Assembly: GCF_000423545.1 (NCBI RefSeq)
Contig: NZ_AUIE01000010.1
Span: 62,001-126,000, forward strand
Length of the DNA stretch: 64,000 nt
Reading direction: 5' to 3'
DNA from: Metapseudomonas resinovorans DSM 21078
Lineage (GTDB): Bacteria; Pseudomonadota; Gammaproteobacteria; Pseudomonadales; Pseudomonadaceae
A program made the translations under genes and the position numbers. This document shows positions 52,007 to 61,670 of this stretch, in pieces (the first letter of the stretch is position 1; every line of letters begins with the position of its first letter). A model generated the notes under the pieces. The model worked only from the letters and a program-made list of their open reading frames with translations, had not been told where the DNA came from and made no database searches.

Positions 52007-53308
52007 ATGACAGATCTGTACGACGTCGCCGTGATCGGTGCCGGTTTTGCCGGTGTGACCGCGGCCCGCGACCTGAGCATCGCAGGCCACTCGGTGATGC
52101 TGCTCGAAGCACGCGAGCGCATCGGCGGACGCACCCATCTGGGTGAAGCATTCGGCCGCCCGCTGGAGCTGGGCGGCACTTACGTACACTGGACCCAGGC
52201 GCATGTCTGGCGTGAACTCACGCGCTACGGTATCGGCCTGGTGACACCCCTGTCGATTGCCAAAGCCTACTGGCTGGCCGATGGCGAGGTGCACTGCGGA
52301 ACCCCGGCTGAATTCACCCGGTTGACCGACCCGCTCATCACCCGGTGCTTCGCCGATGCACGTGCGCACTTTCCACGGGTGGACCGCATCGAAGCCTGCA
52401 ACGTTAGCGCGGTTGACCAGCAAACAATCGGCGACCGGATCGACTCGATGAACCTTTCCGCCTATGACCGTGATCTCCTGGTCAACGTAATGGCGACGCT
52501 AATCTGCTCCGAGAGCGAACAGGGGCTTGCCCAGTTCCTGCTCTGGAGCGCGATCTATTTCGGCGACTGGAAAGCCTTCATGGAAGTGGCCGGGCACTGG
52601 CCGATCGAGGGTGGAACCGGGCGACTGCTCAACGCGATGGCCGCCGACTCGAAGGCCGAGCTCCTCCTGAGCACGCCGGTGACTGCGGTCGAGGACAACG
52701 GGGACCAAGTCATAGTGACCACCCGTGACGGGCAGCGTATCCGGGCGCGGCATGCCGTCGTGGCACTCCCTCTCAACACCCTGGACGACGTCTCCATCGA
52801 ACCGCCGCTTGCTCAACCTGTGCGTGCCATGATCGAGCAGAAACACCCGATCAAGCCCAGCAAGATCTGGGCGAGGGTCAAGGGCGAGATCGAGGCCTTT
52901 CTCGCCCACGCCCCGGTCGGCAAGCATCCTATAAGTACCGCCCGGGCCGAATGGCGCCACAATGGCGACACGCTAGTGGTGTGCTTCTGCTCGGATGCGT
53001 CGGCACTCGATGGCAATGACCCTGAGGCCGTGCAACGCGCACTGCGGGTCTTCGTCCCGGATATCGAAGTGCTGGAAACCGCTTGGCATGACTGGGCAAG
53101 CGATCCCTTCTCACAAGGCGGATGGGTTCATCACCGGCCTGGCAACCTGACCCAGGTGGTTCCACAGATGCGAAGGCCCCACGGCCGAATCCATTTCGCA
53201 GGCGGGGACATCGCGGCGATAGGTGTCGGAGGTATCGAGGGTGCCATCGAGACTGGCGCCAAGGCTGCCTGTGACATTGCTCGCGCATTGGGTAGCGCAG
53301 ACCATTGA
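52007..53308 (+). CDS. NicA2-like flavin amine oxidase
   Basis: The 433-residue protein starts MTDLYDVAVIGAGFAGVTAA (FAD fold at 6-20), then LEARERIGGRT and the GGTYVHWTQAHVWRELTRYG segment, which closely follows the corresponding region of Pseudomonas putida nicotine oxidoreductase NicA2 as I remember it. The C-terminal FAD site is IHFAGGDIAAIGVGGIEGAI. Unlike NicA2 it has no export signal here. It probably dehydrogenates a cyclic or secondary amine. It is 43 bp downstream of the DadA-like gene, in the same operon. Confidence 0.83.
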   Translation: MTDLYDVAVIGAGFAGVTAARDLSIAGHSVMLLEARERIGGRTHLGEAFGRPLELGGTYVHWTQAHVWRELTRYGIGLVTPLSIAKAYWLADGEVHCGTPAEFTRLTDPLITRCFADARAHFPRVDRIEACNVSAVDQQTIGDRIDSMNLSAYDRDLLVNVMATLICSESEQGLAQFLLWSAIYFGDWKAFMEVAGHWPIEGGTGRLLNAMAADSKAELLLSTPVTAVEDNGDQVIVTTRDGQRIRARHAVVALPLNTLDDVSIEPPLAQPVRAMIEQKHPIKPSKIWARVKGEIEAFLAHAPVGKHPISTARAEWRHNGDTLVVCFCSDASALDGNDPEAVQRALRVFVPDIEVLETAWHDWASDPFSQGGWVHHRPGNLTQVVPQMRRPHGRIHFAGGDIAAIGVGGIEGAIETGAKAACDIARALGSADH

Positions 53309-53412
53309 CCGGACCTGTTGTCGATGGGACTGGCGTAGTGTAAGGCCGCCGTCCCATCGCATCCCCGCATGGGGCTTCACAAAAGAATTGCCAGTTCAGG
53401 AAGAAATTCGCC

Positions 53413-54345
53413 ATGGTTCCTGCAGCAACCCATTCCGCTTTGCGGGAAGGCATCCAACGTCTCGATTTCGGCCGTGTCTCTGTCTTCTTCGGCGAGAAGA
53501 GCGGGAAATATCCCGACGGTAACCAGGTGCTCATCCGTGGCTCGGACACGCGTGCGGCCTTCGACACGCCCATCGTTTCGAACTACATCGGCCCCGAGTT
53601 CGACGCCACTGAACTGGTGGTCATGGGCCACGTGCACGAAGACCATATGGCCGGATTGCACCGCGTTCCCGACGCCTGGGTGTACGTGCCAGAAGCCGAC
53701 TTGCAGGCAGCGCGTAGCTGGAGCGGCATGGCTGCAGCCTTTGGCATGACGGACGAGCTCCAGATCTCGCAGACGCTGGACAAGTTCCAGCGAGATTTTT
53801 TCTATGCACCACGACCCGACGCACAGGGTTACGAGGACGGCATGTCCTGGAATGTCGGCCAGTCGACGATCCGGGCATTCCACATGCCTGGCCATACCGC
53901 TGGCCACTCGGTTCTGCTGGTCGAACCGGAGGGCATTGCCTTCATCGGCGATATCGACCTGACCGGCTTCGGCCCGTACTACGGCGATGCCTGCTCGAAC
54001 CTTCGTGACTTCCGCCGCAGCCTGGCTCGGTTGCCGGAAATTCCGGCCAAGGTCTGGGTCACCTCCCACCATCGCGGCGTCTATACGGAGAGAGCGCGAT
54101 TCCTGCAGGACCTGGCCGCCTACACGGCAGTGCTCGATGAGCGCGAGCAGCGGCTTCTGGCATGGTTGCGTGAATCACCGAAGACGCTGGGGCAGTTGGT
54201 AGAGCGGCGGATGCTTTATCCGCCGGGGTTCGAGGCGGCATGGGTCGTGGACGCCGAGACCCGCACGATTTCGCAGCACCTGGTCGAACTTCTGGCCGAC
54301 GGGCGGGTGCAGGTGGACGAGCAAGACGTCTATCGGCTTGGATGA
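53413..54345 (+). CDS. Metallo-beta-lactamase-fold hydrolase
   Basis: The 310-residue protein has the metal site HVHEDH (73-78), His161 in MPGHTAGHS, Asp180 in FIGDIDLTG and His219/220 in SHHRGVY, the full set for a dinuclear zinc or iron MBL enzyme. A C-terminal helical domain of about 80 residues follows, as in lactonases and glyoxalase II-like thioesterases. It closes the operon starting at 47635 and could hydrolyse a lactam, lactone or thioester made after amine oxidation. Confidence 0.85.
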   Translation: MVPAATHSALREGIQRLDFGRVSVFFGEKSGKYPDGNQVLIRGSDTRAAFDTPIVSNYIGPEFDATELVVMGHVHEDHMAGLHRVPDAWVYVPEADLQAARSWSGMAAAFGMTDELQISQTLDKFQRDFFYAPRPDAQGYEDGMSWNVGQSTIRAFHMPGHTAGHSVLLVEPEGIAFIGDIDLTGFGPYYGDACSNLRDFRRSLARLPEIPAKVWVTSHHRGVYTERARFLQDLAAYTAVLDEREQRLLAWLRESPKTLGQLVERRMLYPPGFEAAWVVDAETRTISQHLVELLADGRVQVDEQDVYRLG

Positions 54346-54687
54346 ACGCATCGCTCCAGCGTAACGCCGCCCGCACCAACCTACGCCAGTGCTCGACTCC
54401 GTAGATTGGTCCGAGCGCGGCGAGACCGACATCGCCGGTTTCCCAAGCCCTGGCAAAGTCACGGCAACGTGCCGTAGACAGAGCAACAGGGTTGACTACT
54501 CCAGATTTCCCGTAGCAACGCATCAATCGGTTTTTCGGCTCCGCGCGAGGAAGCCGGGACGGTGCCGACTTTTCAACTGGATCCTCCCAAAGCTGATGCC
54601 TAAAGCATTTCTGGGTCAGGGTTATCAGATGCAGCACAGTGAGACCTGCCAATCATGTCTGAACACTGTGCCGAAACTGATGCCCGA
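54346..54687. other. Spacer between convergent genes, no gene seen
   Basis: The 342 bp between the MBL gene and the convergent RND gene hold no convincing frame. The motif AA(A/G)CTGATGCC occurs twice (near 54590 and 54676). I see no clear terminator with a T run on either strand. Confidence 0.4.
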
Positions 54688-57600
54688 TTATGTATGTTGC
54701 AAGGGCTCGGGCTCTAGCCGACTGCACCGACCTGTCTCCCATTGCAGCAGGAGGGAAATGGCGCAAGGGAGGACCGTCAGGGTCACGACCGTCGCGATGG
54801 CGAGCCCGCCGATCACCGCGAAGGCCATCGGCCCCCAGAATATCTGCGGCGCGATGGGAATCATGCCGAGGATCGCCGCGCAGGCCGTCAGCACGATGGG
54901 GCGTGCCCGGTGCGTCGCGGCGTGCACGATGGCCTCACGGGGCAACTGGCCCTCGCCGACATTGATGTCCACTTCCTCGATGAGGATGATGGCGTTGCGG
55001 ACGATCATGCCGACCAAGGCGATGACGCCGAGCTGCGCCACGAAGCCCATGGGCGTTCCGGTCGGCAGCATGGCCAGGACCACTCCGATCAGGCCGAATG
55101 GTGCCATCGCCAGGGCGAGGAACATCCGCGAGAAACTGCGCAGCTGCAGCATCAGCAGCACGCACATCACAAGAGCGGTCACCGGCAATACGGCGGCCAG
55201 CGAGGCGCTCCCCTTCGCGGCTTCCTCGACGGCGCCACCAGTTTCGACCTTGTATCCCTTGGGCAGCCCGGCGGCGAATTGCGCGACGGCGGGCGCGAGC
55301 GCCTGCACGACGGTCGCCGCCTCGACGCCCTCACGAACGTCGCCTTGGACGGTGACCAGCGGGAGACGCTGCCTCCGCCAGATGATCGGATCCTCGACGC
55401 CGTAGCTGAGCCTGGCAATCTGCGACAGCGGGACGGCAAGTCCCTGGGCCGAGCGGATCTGCAGGTTGGCCAGGGTCGCGAGGTTCGTGCGCTCACCGAT
55501 TTGCGCGCGGACGACCACGTCAACGAGACGATCCTGGTCGCGCACGGTGGTCACGGTCGTGCCAGAGAAGATCGACGCCATGGCACTGGCGATCTCCTCG
55601 GAGGAAAGCCCCAGCGCCCGTGCCTGCGTCTGGTTGATGGCGACGAAGACGCTCCGTTGCGGCTCGCCCGACAGCAGATGCACCTCGCGGGTATCCGTGT
55701 TGGTCGAGAGCAGGTTGGCGAGCTGTCCGGCCAGGTCGCGCACCTTGCTCTGGTCGGGCCCCGTGACGCGGTACTTGAGGGGCCAGCCAACCGGCGGGCC
55801 GAGCTCGAGTGGTGTCGCCCGCGCGATGAGCCCCGGGAATTCTGTCTTGAACAGCCCGGCGAGCTTGGCCTGCAGTGCGTCACGCTCCTCGATGCCCTTG
55901 GTCACCACCACCGCCTGGGTCACATTGTCGTTCTGCAGCAGCACCTCCATAGGGAGGTAGAAGCGGATCGCACCGGAACCTACATAGGTCGAGAACAACT
56001 CGACACCGGGGTCTTCCTTGAGCAGCTTCTCGAGCTTCAGCGCCTCCCGCTCCGTCGCCTCAAGCGACGCGTTCTGCGGCAGCGTCAGGCTGACCAGGAG
56101 CTCCGGCCGGTCGGAGGGCGGGAAGAACTGCTGTTCGAGCTGGCCCGAGGCGACAAGCGACAGCGCGAAGGCGACGCCAGCCGCGGCAAGCGTGATCGCG
56201 CGATGCCCCAGGGCCCAGGACAAGGCACGCTGGTAGAGCCCCATGATCCGGCCGTTGCCATGGCCATGATTCGGTAAGGATTTCGGCAGGAGCAAGGTGC
56301 CGAGCAAGGGCGAGAAAAGGACGGCGACCACCCAGGATGCAGACAGCGAGATCAATACCACCATGAACATCGAATAGCAGTATTCACCCGCGCTCGAAGC
56401 GGCGAATCCGACCGGGATGAAGCCGGCGATCATCACCAGCGTGCCCGTCAGCATTGGAAAGGCAGTCGAGTCGTAGGCGAAGCTCGCCGCTCGCTTGAGG
56501 CTCCAGCCCTCCTCCAACTTTCCAATCATCGCCTCGACAGTGATCATCGCGTCGTCGACGAGCAGGCCAAGGGCGATGATCAGCGCACCGAGCGAGATGC
56601 GCTGCAGGCCAATGCCAGTCAGCTCCATGCCGATGAAGGTCAGAGCCAGCACGAAGGGAATCGAGATACTGACGACGAGGCCGGCGCGGACGCCGAGCGA
56701 GAGGAACGAGACAGCGAGCACGATCGCAATCGCTTCGGCCAGCACCTTCAGGAAACCGCTCACGGCCTGCTTGACAACGGTAGATTGATCGGCGACCTGG
56801 AGCATCTCGATGCCGTGGGGCAACGCCCTCCTCACCTCGTCCATGCGGTCTCGCACCGCTTGCCCGAATTCGAGCAGGTTGCCGTCGGAGGCCATGGAGA
56901 TGGCGACGCCGAGCGTCTTCTCGCCGTTGACGCGGAACTGCGGCGATGGCGGGTCGGCCGGGATACGCCGAATAGTGGCCAGCTCAGTCAGCGGCACGAA
57001 CCGGTCGTTCGCCCGCAGCGTCATGGTCCGTAGGCTCTCCTCGGAGACGAAGCTGCCGCTCACGCGCAGAGCGATCTTGTCGTCCGCCAGGCGCACCGTT
57101 CCGGCGGGGCTGACAGCGTTCTGAGCGCTTAGGGCCCTCAGCACCGCCTGCTCGTCCAGGCCGTAGGCGGCTAGTAGACTGGGGGAGAATTCGACGGCGA
57201 TCTGTTCCTCCTGCACGCCCAGGAGCTGCACCTTGCCGATGCTCGGGATGCGCAGCAATTCCGCACGCACGCCCTCGAGGTAATCGCGCAACTCCCGATC
57301 CGAGAATCCCTCAGCCGTGAACCCGTAGATCTGGCCATAGGTGTCGCCGAACTCGTCGTCGAAGAACGGACCCTGGACCCCGCTGGGGAGGGTCGCAGCG
57401 ATATCGGCCATCTTCTTGCGCACCTGGTACCAGGCGTCGGGGACGATGTCTGCCGGCGCATCGTCGCGCAGGTTCACCATGATCACCGTCTCGCCTGGGC
57501 GCGTGTAGCTGTCGAGCCGGTCGAGCCAGGGGATCTCCTCGAGCTTCTTCTCCAGACGATCGGTCAGCAGCTTCGTCGTGTCATCGATGTTCGCGCCGGG

Positions 57601-57792
57601 CCAGCGAGCGGCCACCACCATGGTCTTGATGGTGAAGGCCGGGTCTTCGTTGCGGCTCAGTTTCGAATAACTCATCGCGCCGCCGAGCAGCGTGATCAGC
57701 ATGAGGAAGAAGATCAGCGGCTTTTGAGCGATCGACCAGGCCGAGAGATTGAAGCCGCCCTGCCCTTCCGGGCCTGCCTTGCTCGAACTCAT
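54688..57792 (-). CDS. RND-family efflux transporter, inner-membrane subunit
   Basis: The 1,034-residue protein has the RND plan: TM1 followed by a large periplasmic porter domain, TM2-6 with the proton-relay pair Asp-Asp in ALGLLVDDAMITVEAMIGKL near residue 410, TM7, a second porter domain and TM8-12. The sequence is closer to the heavy, AcrB-related HAE group with SRNEDPAFTIKTMVVAARWP at the start than to metal exporters. The gene overlaps the membrane-fusion gene by four bases. No OprM-type outer-membrane gene is next to it. It likely exports a toxic substrate or intermediate of the island. Confidence 0.92.
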   Translation of the reverse strand: MSSSKAGPEGQGGFNLSAWSIAQKPLIFFLMLITLLGGAMSYSKLSRNEDPAFTIKTMVVAARWPGANIDDTTKLLTDRLEKKLEEIPWLDRLDSYTRPGETVIMVNLRDDAPADIVPDAWYQVRKKMADIAATLPSGVQGPFFDDEFGDTYGQIYGFTAEGFSDRELRDYLEGVRAELLRIPSIGKVQLLGVQEEQIAVEFSPSLLAAYGLDEQAVLRALSAQNAVSPAGTVRLADDKIALRVSGSFVSEESLRTMTLRANDRFVPLTELATIRRIPADPPSPQFRVNGEKTLGVAISMASDGNLLEFGQAVRDRMDEVRRALPHGIEMLQVADQSTVVKQAVSGFLKVLAEAIAIVLAVSFLSLGVRAGLVVSISIPFVLALTFIGMELTGIGLQRISLGALIIALGLLVDDAMITVEAMIGKLEEGWSLKRAASFAYDSTAFPMLTGTLVMIAGFIPVGFAASSAGEYCYSMFMVVLISLSASWVVAVLFSPLLGTLLLPKSLPNHGHGNGRIMGLYQRALSWALGHRAITLAAAGVAFALSLVASGQLEQQFFPPSDRPELLVSLTLPQNASLEATEREALKLEKLLKEDPGVELFSTYVGSGAIRFYLPMEVLLQNDNVTQAVVVTKGIEERDALQAKLAGLFKTEFPGLIARATPLELGPPVGWPLKYRVTGPDQSKVRDLAGQLANLLSTNTDTREVHLLSGEPQRSVFVAINQTQARALGLSSEEIASAMASIFSGTTVTTVRDQDRLVDVVVRAQIGERTNLATLANLQIRSAQGLAVPLSQIARLSYGVEDPIIWRRQRLPLVTVQGDVREGVEAATVVQALAPAVAQFAAGLPKGYKVETGGAVEEAAKGSASLAAVLPVTALVMCVLLMLQLRSFSRMFLALAMAPFGLIGVVLAMLPTGTPMGFVAQLGVIALVGMIVRNAIILIEEVDINVGEGQLPREAIVHAATHRARPIVLTACAAILGMIPIAPQIFWGPMAFAVIGGLAIATVVTLTVLPCAISLLLQWETGRCSRLEPEPLQHT

Positions 57793-58880
57793 TTGGCCAC
57801 CTCGCCGGCATCATAGGTGACTTTCTGGCCGGGCCTGAGCTTGCTCACACCCGCGGTGACCACGGCATCGCCTTCGCTGAGCCCGGACTCGACCAACGTT
57901 TGCGTCGCCGTGTAGCGCGCCACCGCCACCGGTTTGCGGACGAGCTCCAAACTAGTGGGCTGAACCACGAACACCGCAGGGTTGCCGGCCTCGCTCGTCA
58001 AGGCCGAGGACGGCAGGATGATGAGCGACTTGCCGGGCAGAATCAGGCGTCCCGTTACCGTGGCGCCCAGCGCCATGGTAACGGGGGCGTCGGGCAGCGC
58101 GATACGGACGCGATAGGTGCGGGTCGCCGGGTCCGCGGTCGGGCTCGCGTCGCGGACCCGGCCGATCACCTTGACTGAGGGATCGGAGAGGAGCGCCACT
58201 TCGACTTGCACGTCGGAGGGCACGCTGGTGTATATCCGCTCGGACACGTTGAAGACGGCATCGCGCTCATGGGTGGAAGACAGCTTGATCGCCGGCTGGC
58301 CTGCATCGACGACTTGCCCGGCATTGACCAGGACCGCACTGACGATGGCGTCGTCGGGCGCACGGAGTTCGGTGTAGGTCAGCTTGTTGCGGGCGGTCTG
58401 CAGTCCCGTTCTGGCGACCTTGAGCTTGGCGTTGGCGGCGCGCCAGCTGGCCTCGGCTTCCTCGACCCGCGCCCGCGCGACGAACTGCTTGGCGAAGAGG
58501 GTGCGTTGCCGATCGAGTTCCGACTTCGCCAATCCTTCCGCCGCCTCGGCACTCTTCACCTCGGCCTCGGCGGTCAGCACTTCGTTCTGAACGTCGTTCG
58601 GATCGAGCGTCGCCAGAACCTGCCCCTTGACGACACTCATGCCGATCTCCGCGACACGGGTCGCGACGCGGCCGTCGATGCGGAAGCCGAGGTTGGTTTC
58701 GACATTCGCCTGGATCTCGCCCGTCTGGGCGACCTCCTCGCCGATGGAGGCAGCCTTCGCGATGACCGTGCGGACGGGACGCGGCGCCTCCGTCGTTTGT
58801 ATTTCTTCCTGACACCCCGTCAGTGCCATGACCAGGCTGCAGGCATAACCGCAGAGCAGGAATGTCTTGACTAGTTTCAT
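57789..58880 (-). CDS. RND membrane-fusion lipoprotein
   Basis: The 363-residue protein is a HlyD/AcrA-type adaptor. A lipoprotein signal ends with the lipobox LTGC (Cys23). The biotinyl-lipoyl halves are LGFRIDGRVATRVAEIGMSV and ELRAPDDAIVSAVLVNAGQV, separated by an alpha-helical hairpin (about 95-165); a beta-barrel domain follows. It links the RND pump to an outer-membrane channel encoded elsewhere. A TTTAACATAAC-type palindrome lies 150 bp upstream. Confidence 0.92.
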   Translation of the reverse strand: MKLVKTFLLCGYACSLVMALTGCQEEIQTTEAPRPVRTVIAKAASIGEEVAQTGEIQANVETNLGFRIDGRVATRVAEIGMSVVKGQVLATLDPNDVQNEVLTAEAEVKSAEAAEGLAKSELDRQRTLFAKQFVARARVEEAEASWRAANAKLKVARTGLQTARNKLTYTELRAPDDAIVSAVLVNAGQVVDAGQPAIKLSSTHERDAVFNVSERIYTSVPSDVQVEVALLSDPSVKVIGRVRDASPTADPATRTYRVRIALPDAPVTMALGATVTGRLILPGKSLIILPSSALTSEAGNPAVFVVQPTSLELVRKPVAVARYTATQTLVESGLSEGDAVVTAGVSKLRPGQKVTYDAGEVAK

Positions 58881-59029
58881 CTCGGGTCTCCTTGCTCAAG
58901 CACGAGCAGTACTGAGCGACGCACGCATTCCCGGAGTTCTGTGCGTGCGGCGCTGAAAATCGATACAGCCTTTCATGGCACAAACCTCTGAAGCCTGTGC
59001 TGTTTTACTGAGCGGTAATCCCGGATAAA
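58881..59029. other. Leader region of the efflux operon
   Basis: The stretch between the membrane-fusion gene's start and the palindrome at 59030 contains GGAGACC next to the start as ribosome-binding site (read on the minus strand) and no gene. The leader of about 150 nt is long for this window, and no obvious attenuator was found. Confidence 0.35.
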
Positions 59030-59055
59030 TTTAACACAACACTAGTTATGTTTAA
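59030..59055. promoter_or_regulatory. TTTAACATAAC-type palindrome upstream of the efflux operon
   Basis: TTTAACACAAC (59030-59040), spacer ACTA, GTTATGTTTAA (59045-59055) are inverted copies at 9 of 11 positions. It is the best-formed member of the family after 31402. It lies between the divergent-looking promoter region of the efflux operon and the terminator of the DUF1329 gene, so it can only serve the minus-strand efflux genes. Confidence 0.6.
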
Positions 59056-59212
59056 TATTCATCAGACGAAATTAGCCCTGCTCTGGAGCTCGGCAACGGA
59101 ACGGCAGTCCGGTATCAGGCATTGACACCTGGCTCGTTCCCGCGTGGCCTGCGGGATTCTGTTCCGCCTGCCCGGGTGAGTCCCTTTCTCAATCGACGGA
59201 CGGCCGCCCGCC

Positions 59213-59242
59213 CCAAAAAAAGAAGCCGCCCCGAAAGGCGGC
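59213..59242 (-). terminator. Rho-independent terminator after the DUF1329 gene
   Basis: On the minus strand GCCGCC (59242-59237) pairs GGCGGC (59230-59225) around a TTTCGG loop, followed within two bases by a T run (A run at 59214-59222 on plus). It ends transcription of the minus-strand operon 63830-59281. Confidence 0.75.
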
Positions 59243-59280
59243 AAAAAGGAGCAGGCTTTTGGCCTACTGTGAAGTAGCCG

Positions 59281-60648
59281 TCAGCGAATGCCCGAGCTTC
59301 GCAGTGCGGCGGCGGTGTACTCGGCAGCACTGGAAGTGAAGCCGAACTGCAGTGCCTCTTTTTCCTCGTTGTGCATGCCGGACACGATGTAGCGGCCGTT
59401 GATCAGGTCATACAGCGCCTCGGTACCGAGCCATGGAATCTGGAGGTCATACATCGGTGAGAGGTGGCCTTCGGCGACACGCCAAAGGGTGCCGCGAGCG
59501 TCGTAATGATCGGCCAACGCAATCTGCCAGCTGTCCTCGTCGATGAATAAGACCCGCTTGGCGTAGATGTGCCGCTCTCCCGGCTTGAGCGTCGCCTCGA
59601 CCTGCCAGACGCGATGCAGCTCGTAGCGGGTCAGCTCGGGATTAATATGCCCGGGCCTGATGATGTCGCTGTACTTGAGGTCTGCCCCGTCGAGCCGGTA
59701 GCTGTTGTAGGGGATGTAGATTTCGCGCTTGCCGACCAGTTTCCACTCGTAGCGATCCGGTGCGCCGTTGAACATGTCCTGGTTGTCGGCGACACGCTGG
59801 CCGTCGGCAGCCGGATAGGGACCGTCATAGGAGACCTGCGGCGCACGGCGTACGCGTCGCTGCCCGGCGCTATAAAGCCACGCCAGGCGCGGCTCCTTGA
59901 CCTGGTTGAGGGTCTCGTGCACCAGCAGCACATCACCAGCCAGACGCGACGGAGCAGTCACCAACTGCTTGTAATAGAACAGCACGTTTCCTGGGTTCGC
60001 CGGATCAAAGTCGGCAACGCGATCACGGAAGGTGAACTGATCTTTGAAGTGCACCGGCACAAAACTGCCATCGGCCAGCGGTGTGGCCTGCACATGGCTG
60101 CGCTTGGCGCTGCCGCCACGGTAGCGGGTGATGTGGTTCCACACTACTTCCAGGCCATCCTGCGGGATGGGAAAGGGCATCGCGGTGGAGAAGTTCTCCA
60201 GACCGTTGCCGCCGTCCACCATTCTGGTTCTTGTCGCATTCTCCCTGGCCGCCTGATAGACAAAGTCAGGCGCATTGGCGGAGCGGTGGCTACGGTAGAC
60301 CGGTAATTGGTAGGTGCCTGGATAGCGTTTGAGCATCGCCATTTGCCCAGGCGTCAGGTGGTCCTGGTGCTGCGCCATGTTCTGCACGGTGATAGTGAAC
60401 AGCGGCTGCTCTGTGGCGAAGGGGTTGCTGAGAAATCCCGCGGGATCTCGGTTGCCGGCACCGCTGGACAGTCCCCCGTCCCAGGGGGGAATGGTACCCG
60501 CGGCATTACCCGCCTTTTCGGCTCCCAGAGGCGTGAGCGACGCGCCCAACTGGGCGGCCTGCTCGACACTGACCGCCCCCAGGGCGAACTGACCGATCAG
60601 GCCAAGGCTCAGCGCCAGCGAACAATTTGAAAAAACCATCTTTCCCAT
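59281..60648 (-). CDS. DUF1329-family (LolB-like) periplasmic protein, copy 2
   Basis: The 455-residue precursor has a signal peptide and the family landmarks: GASLTPLGAEKAGNAAGTIP, KEPRLAWLYSAGQRRVRRAP and IYIPYNSYRLDGADLKYSDI. It is a paralogue of the gene at 43267 but has no DUF1302 partner nearby. The start at 60648 (MGKMVF) is preferred; the 60729 start would add a non-signal tail. It is last in a minus-strand run with a membrane protein, a cytochrome and an amine oxidase. Confidence 0.88.
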   Translation of the reverse strand: MGKMVFSNCSLALSLGLIGQFALGAVSVEQAAQLGASLTPLGAEKAGNAAGTIPPWDGGLSSGAGNRDPAGFLSNPFATEQPLFTITVQNMAQHQDHLTPGQMAMLKRYPGTYQLPVYRSHRSANAPDFVYQAARENATRTRMVDGGNGLENFSTAMPFPIPQDGLEVVWNHITRYRGGSAKRSHVQATPLADGSFVPVHFKDQFTFRDRVADFDPANPGNVLFYYKQLVTAPSRLAGDVLLVHETLNQVKEPRLAWLYSAGQRRVRRAPQVSYDGPYPAADGQRVADNQDMFNGAPDRYEWKLVGKREIYIPYNSYRLDGADLKYSDIIRPGHINPELTRYELHRVWQVEATLKPGERHIYAKRVLFIDEDSWQIALADHYDARGTLWRVAEGHLSPMYDLQIPWLGTEALYDLINGRYIVSGMHNEEKEALQFGFTSSAAEYTAAALRSSGIR

Positions 60649-60970
60649 GCTTTCGCTACCTCTTGTTGTTGTGCTTGGTGAGTAAGCGCTGGAGTTTCTG
60701 AATACCTGCACGCCCCCCTCGCACGTCAATCACGTATTTCCGGGCGAGGCATGTAGGAATCAGCACTCCGCTCAATCCTTTGAACTGATGAAAAAGGGCT
60801 GCCTGCTTCCGATGGGGCGTTCGTTAAAACCCAGGCTCTGACAAAAACGCTATCGTTGCCGTACAAATGCATCGCCAGCATGAAGTGGAGCGTTTCTTAC
60901 GGGGACAAGTTGGTGCTGTGAAGTGAGCCGCCAGACAATGGTGGCTCACTACAGTCAGACTCCAGGTCAC
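60649..60970. other. Spacer between DUF1329 gene and membrane-protein gene
   Basis: These 322 bp hold no convincing gene. I find no copy of either palindrome family here and no strong terminator, so the downstream DUF1329 gene could share the upstream operon's transcript or have its own promoter. Confidence 0.4.
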
Positions 60971-61636
60971 TTACCTGGCGTGGACAAACGATTGAAACGA
61001 ATTGTTCTTCGCCCGCTCCAGCGCGCCGTAGGCGTAGTACTGCTGGATTATCTGGCAACCCCAAACGGTCAGGGCATAGATCATGAACTCCATCTTGTCC
61101 TCGTCGCCCGGGATTGGGAGGAAGTCATAGACGACCGCCACGGCCAAAGCAGCCGCCGTAGTCAAGGCATTGAGCAGAGCGTGCATGAACTCGCCAGCGC
61201 GCAGCAGACGCCAAGTGAAATAGCAGAGATAGAGGGTGTAGCAGGCCCACATGATCAGGTAGAAATACGGCAGCAGCCCTTTAACGAAGTCGGCAAGGAC
61301 GAGCACGAAAGTGGCGGCGAAGGTGACCCCGAAAATCATGATGTCCTTGGTAACCGAAGGCCTGTAGTTATGGGTGACCGCCATCAGGCCAAGCGTGGCC
61401 ACAATCGGGACACCGAAAGCGCGGGAAAAGGCATCGAGGAAGAAAGAGATGCTGTAGCCAACCTTGAAGCCCGTCACAAGGAATAGCAGTAGATTCGAAG
61501 CAGAGAAGGCCACGATCAGCCACTCGAATCCGAGCAGATAGTTCTTCCGAATGCGCACATACTTGAGGCCGTAAACCACACCGCTAGTGATCAAAAAAAC
61601 GCTAGAAAGCAGCGCAAGAACTTCCTTAATTTCCAT
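60971..61636 (-). CDS. Polytopic membrane protein of unknown function
   Basis: The 221-residue protein (from MEIKEVLALLSSVFLITSGV) has about seven hydrophobic helices with short loops and few charges within the membrane. It shows no transporter motif that I recognise, though it resembles small 7-TM sensor/receptor-like or MASE-type domains in layout. It lies 34 bp downstream of the cytochrome gene in the amine-oxidase operon. A quinone- or haem-linked redox role or a transport role is possible; I do not assign one. Confidence 0.6.
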   Translation of the reverse strand: MEIKEVLALLSSVFLITSGVVYGLKYVRIRKNYLLGFEWLIVAFSASNLLLFLVTGFKVGYSISFFLDAFSRAFGVPIVATLGLMAVTHNYRPSVTKDIMIFGVTFAATFVLVLADFVKGLLPYFYLIMWACYTLYLCYFTWRLLRAGEFMHALLNALTTAAALAVAVVYDFLPIPGDEDKMEFMIYALTVWGCQIIQQYYAYGALERAKNNSFQSFVHAR

Positions 61637-61670
61637 AGCAATAACCTCTATCAAATACTCTACCGATGGT

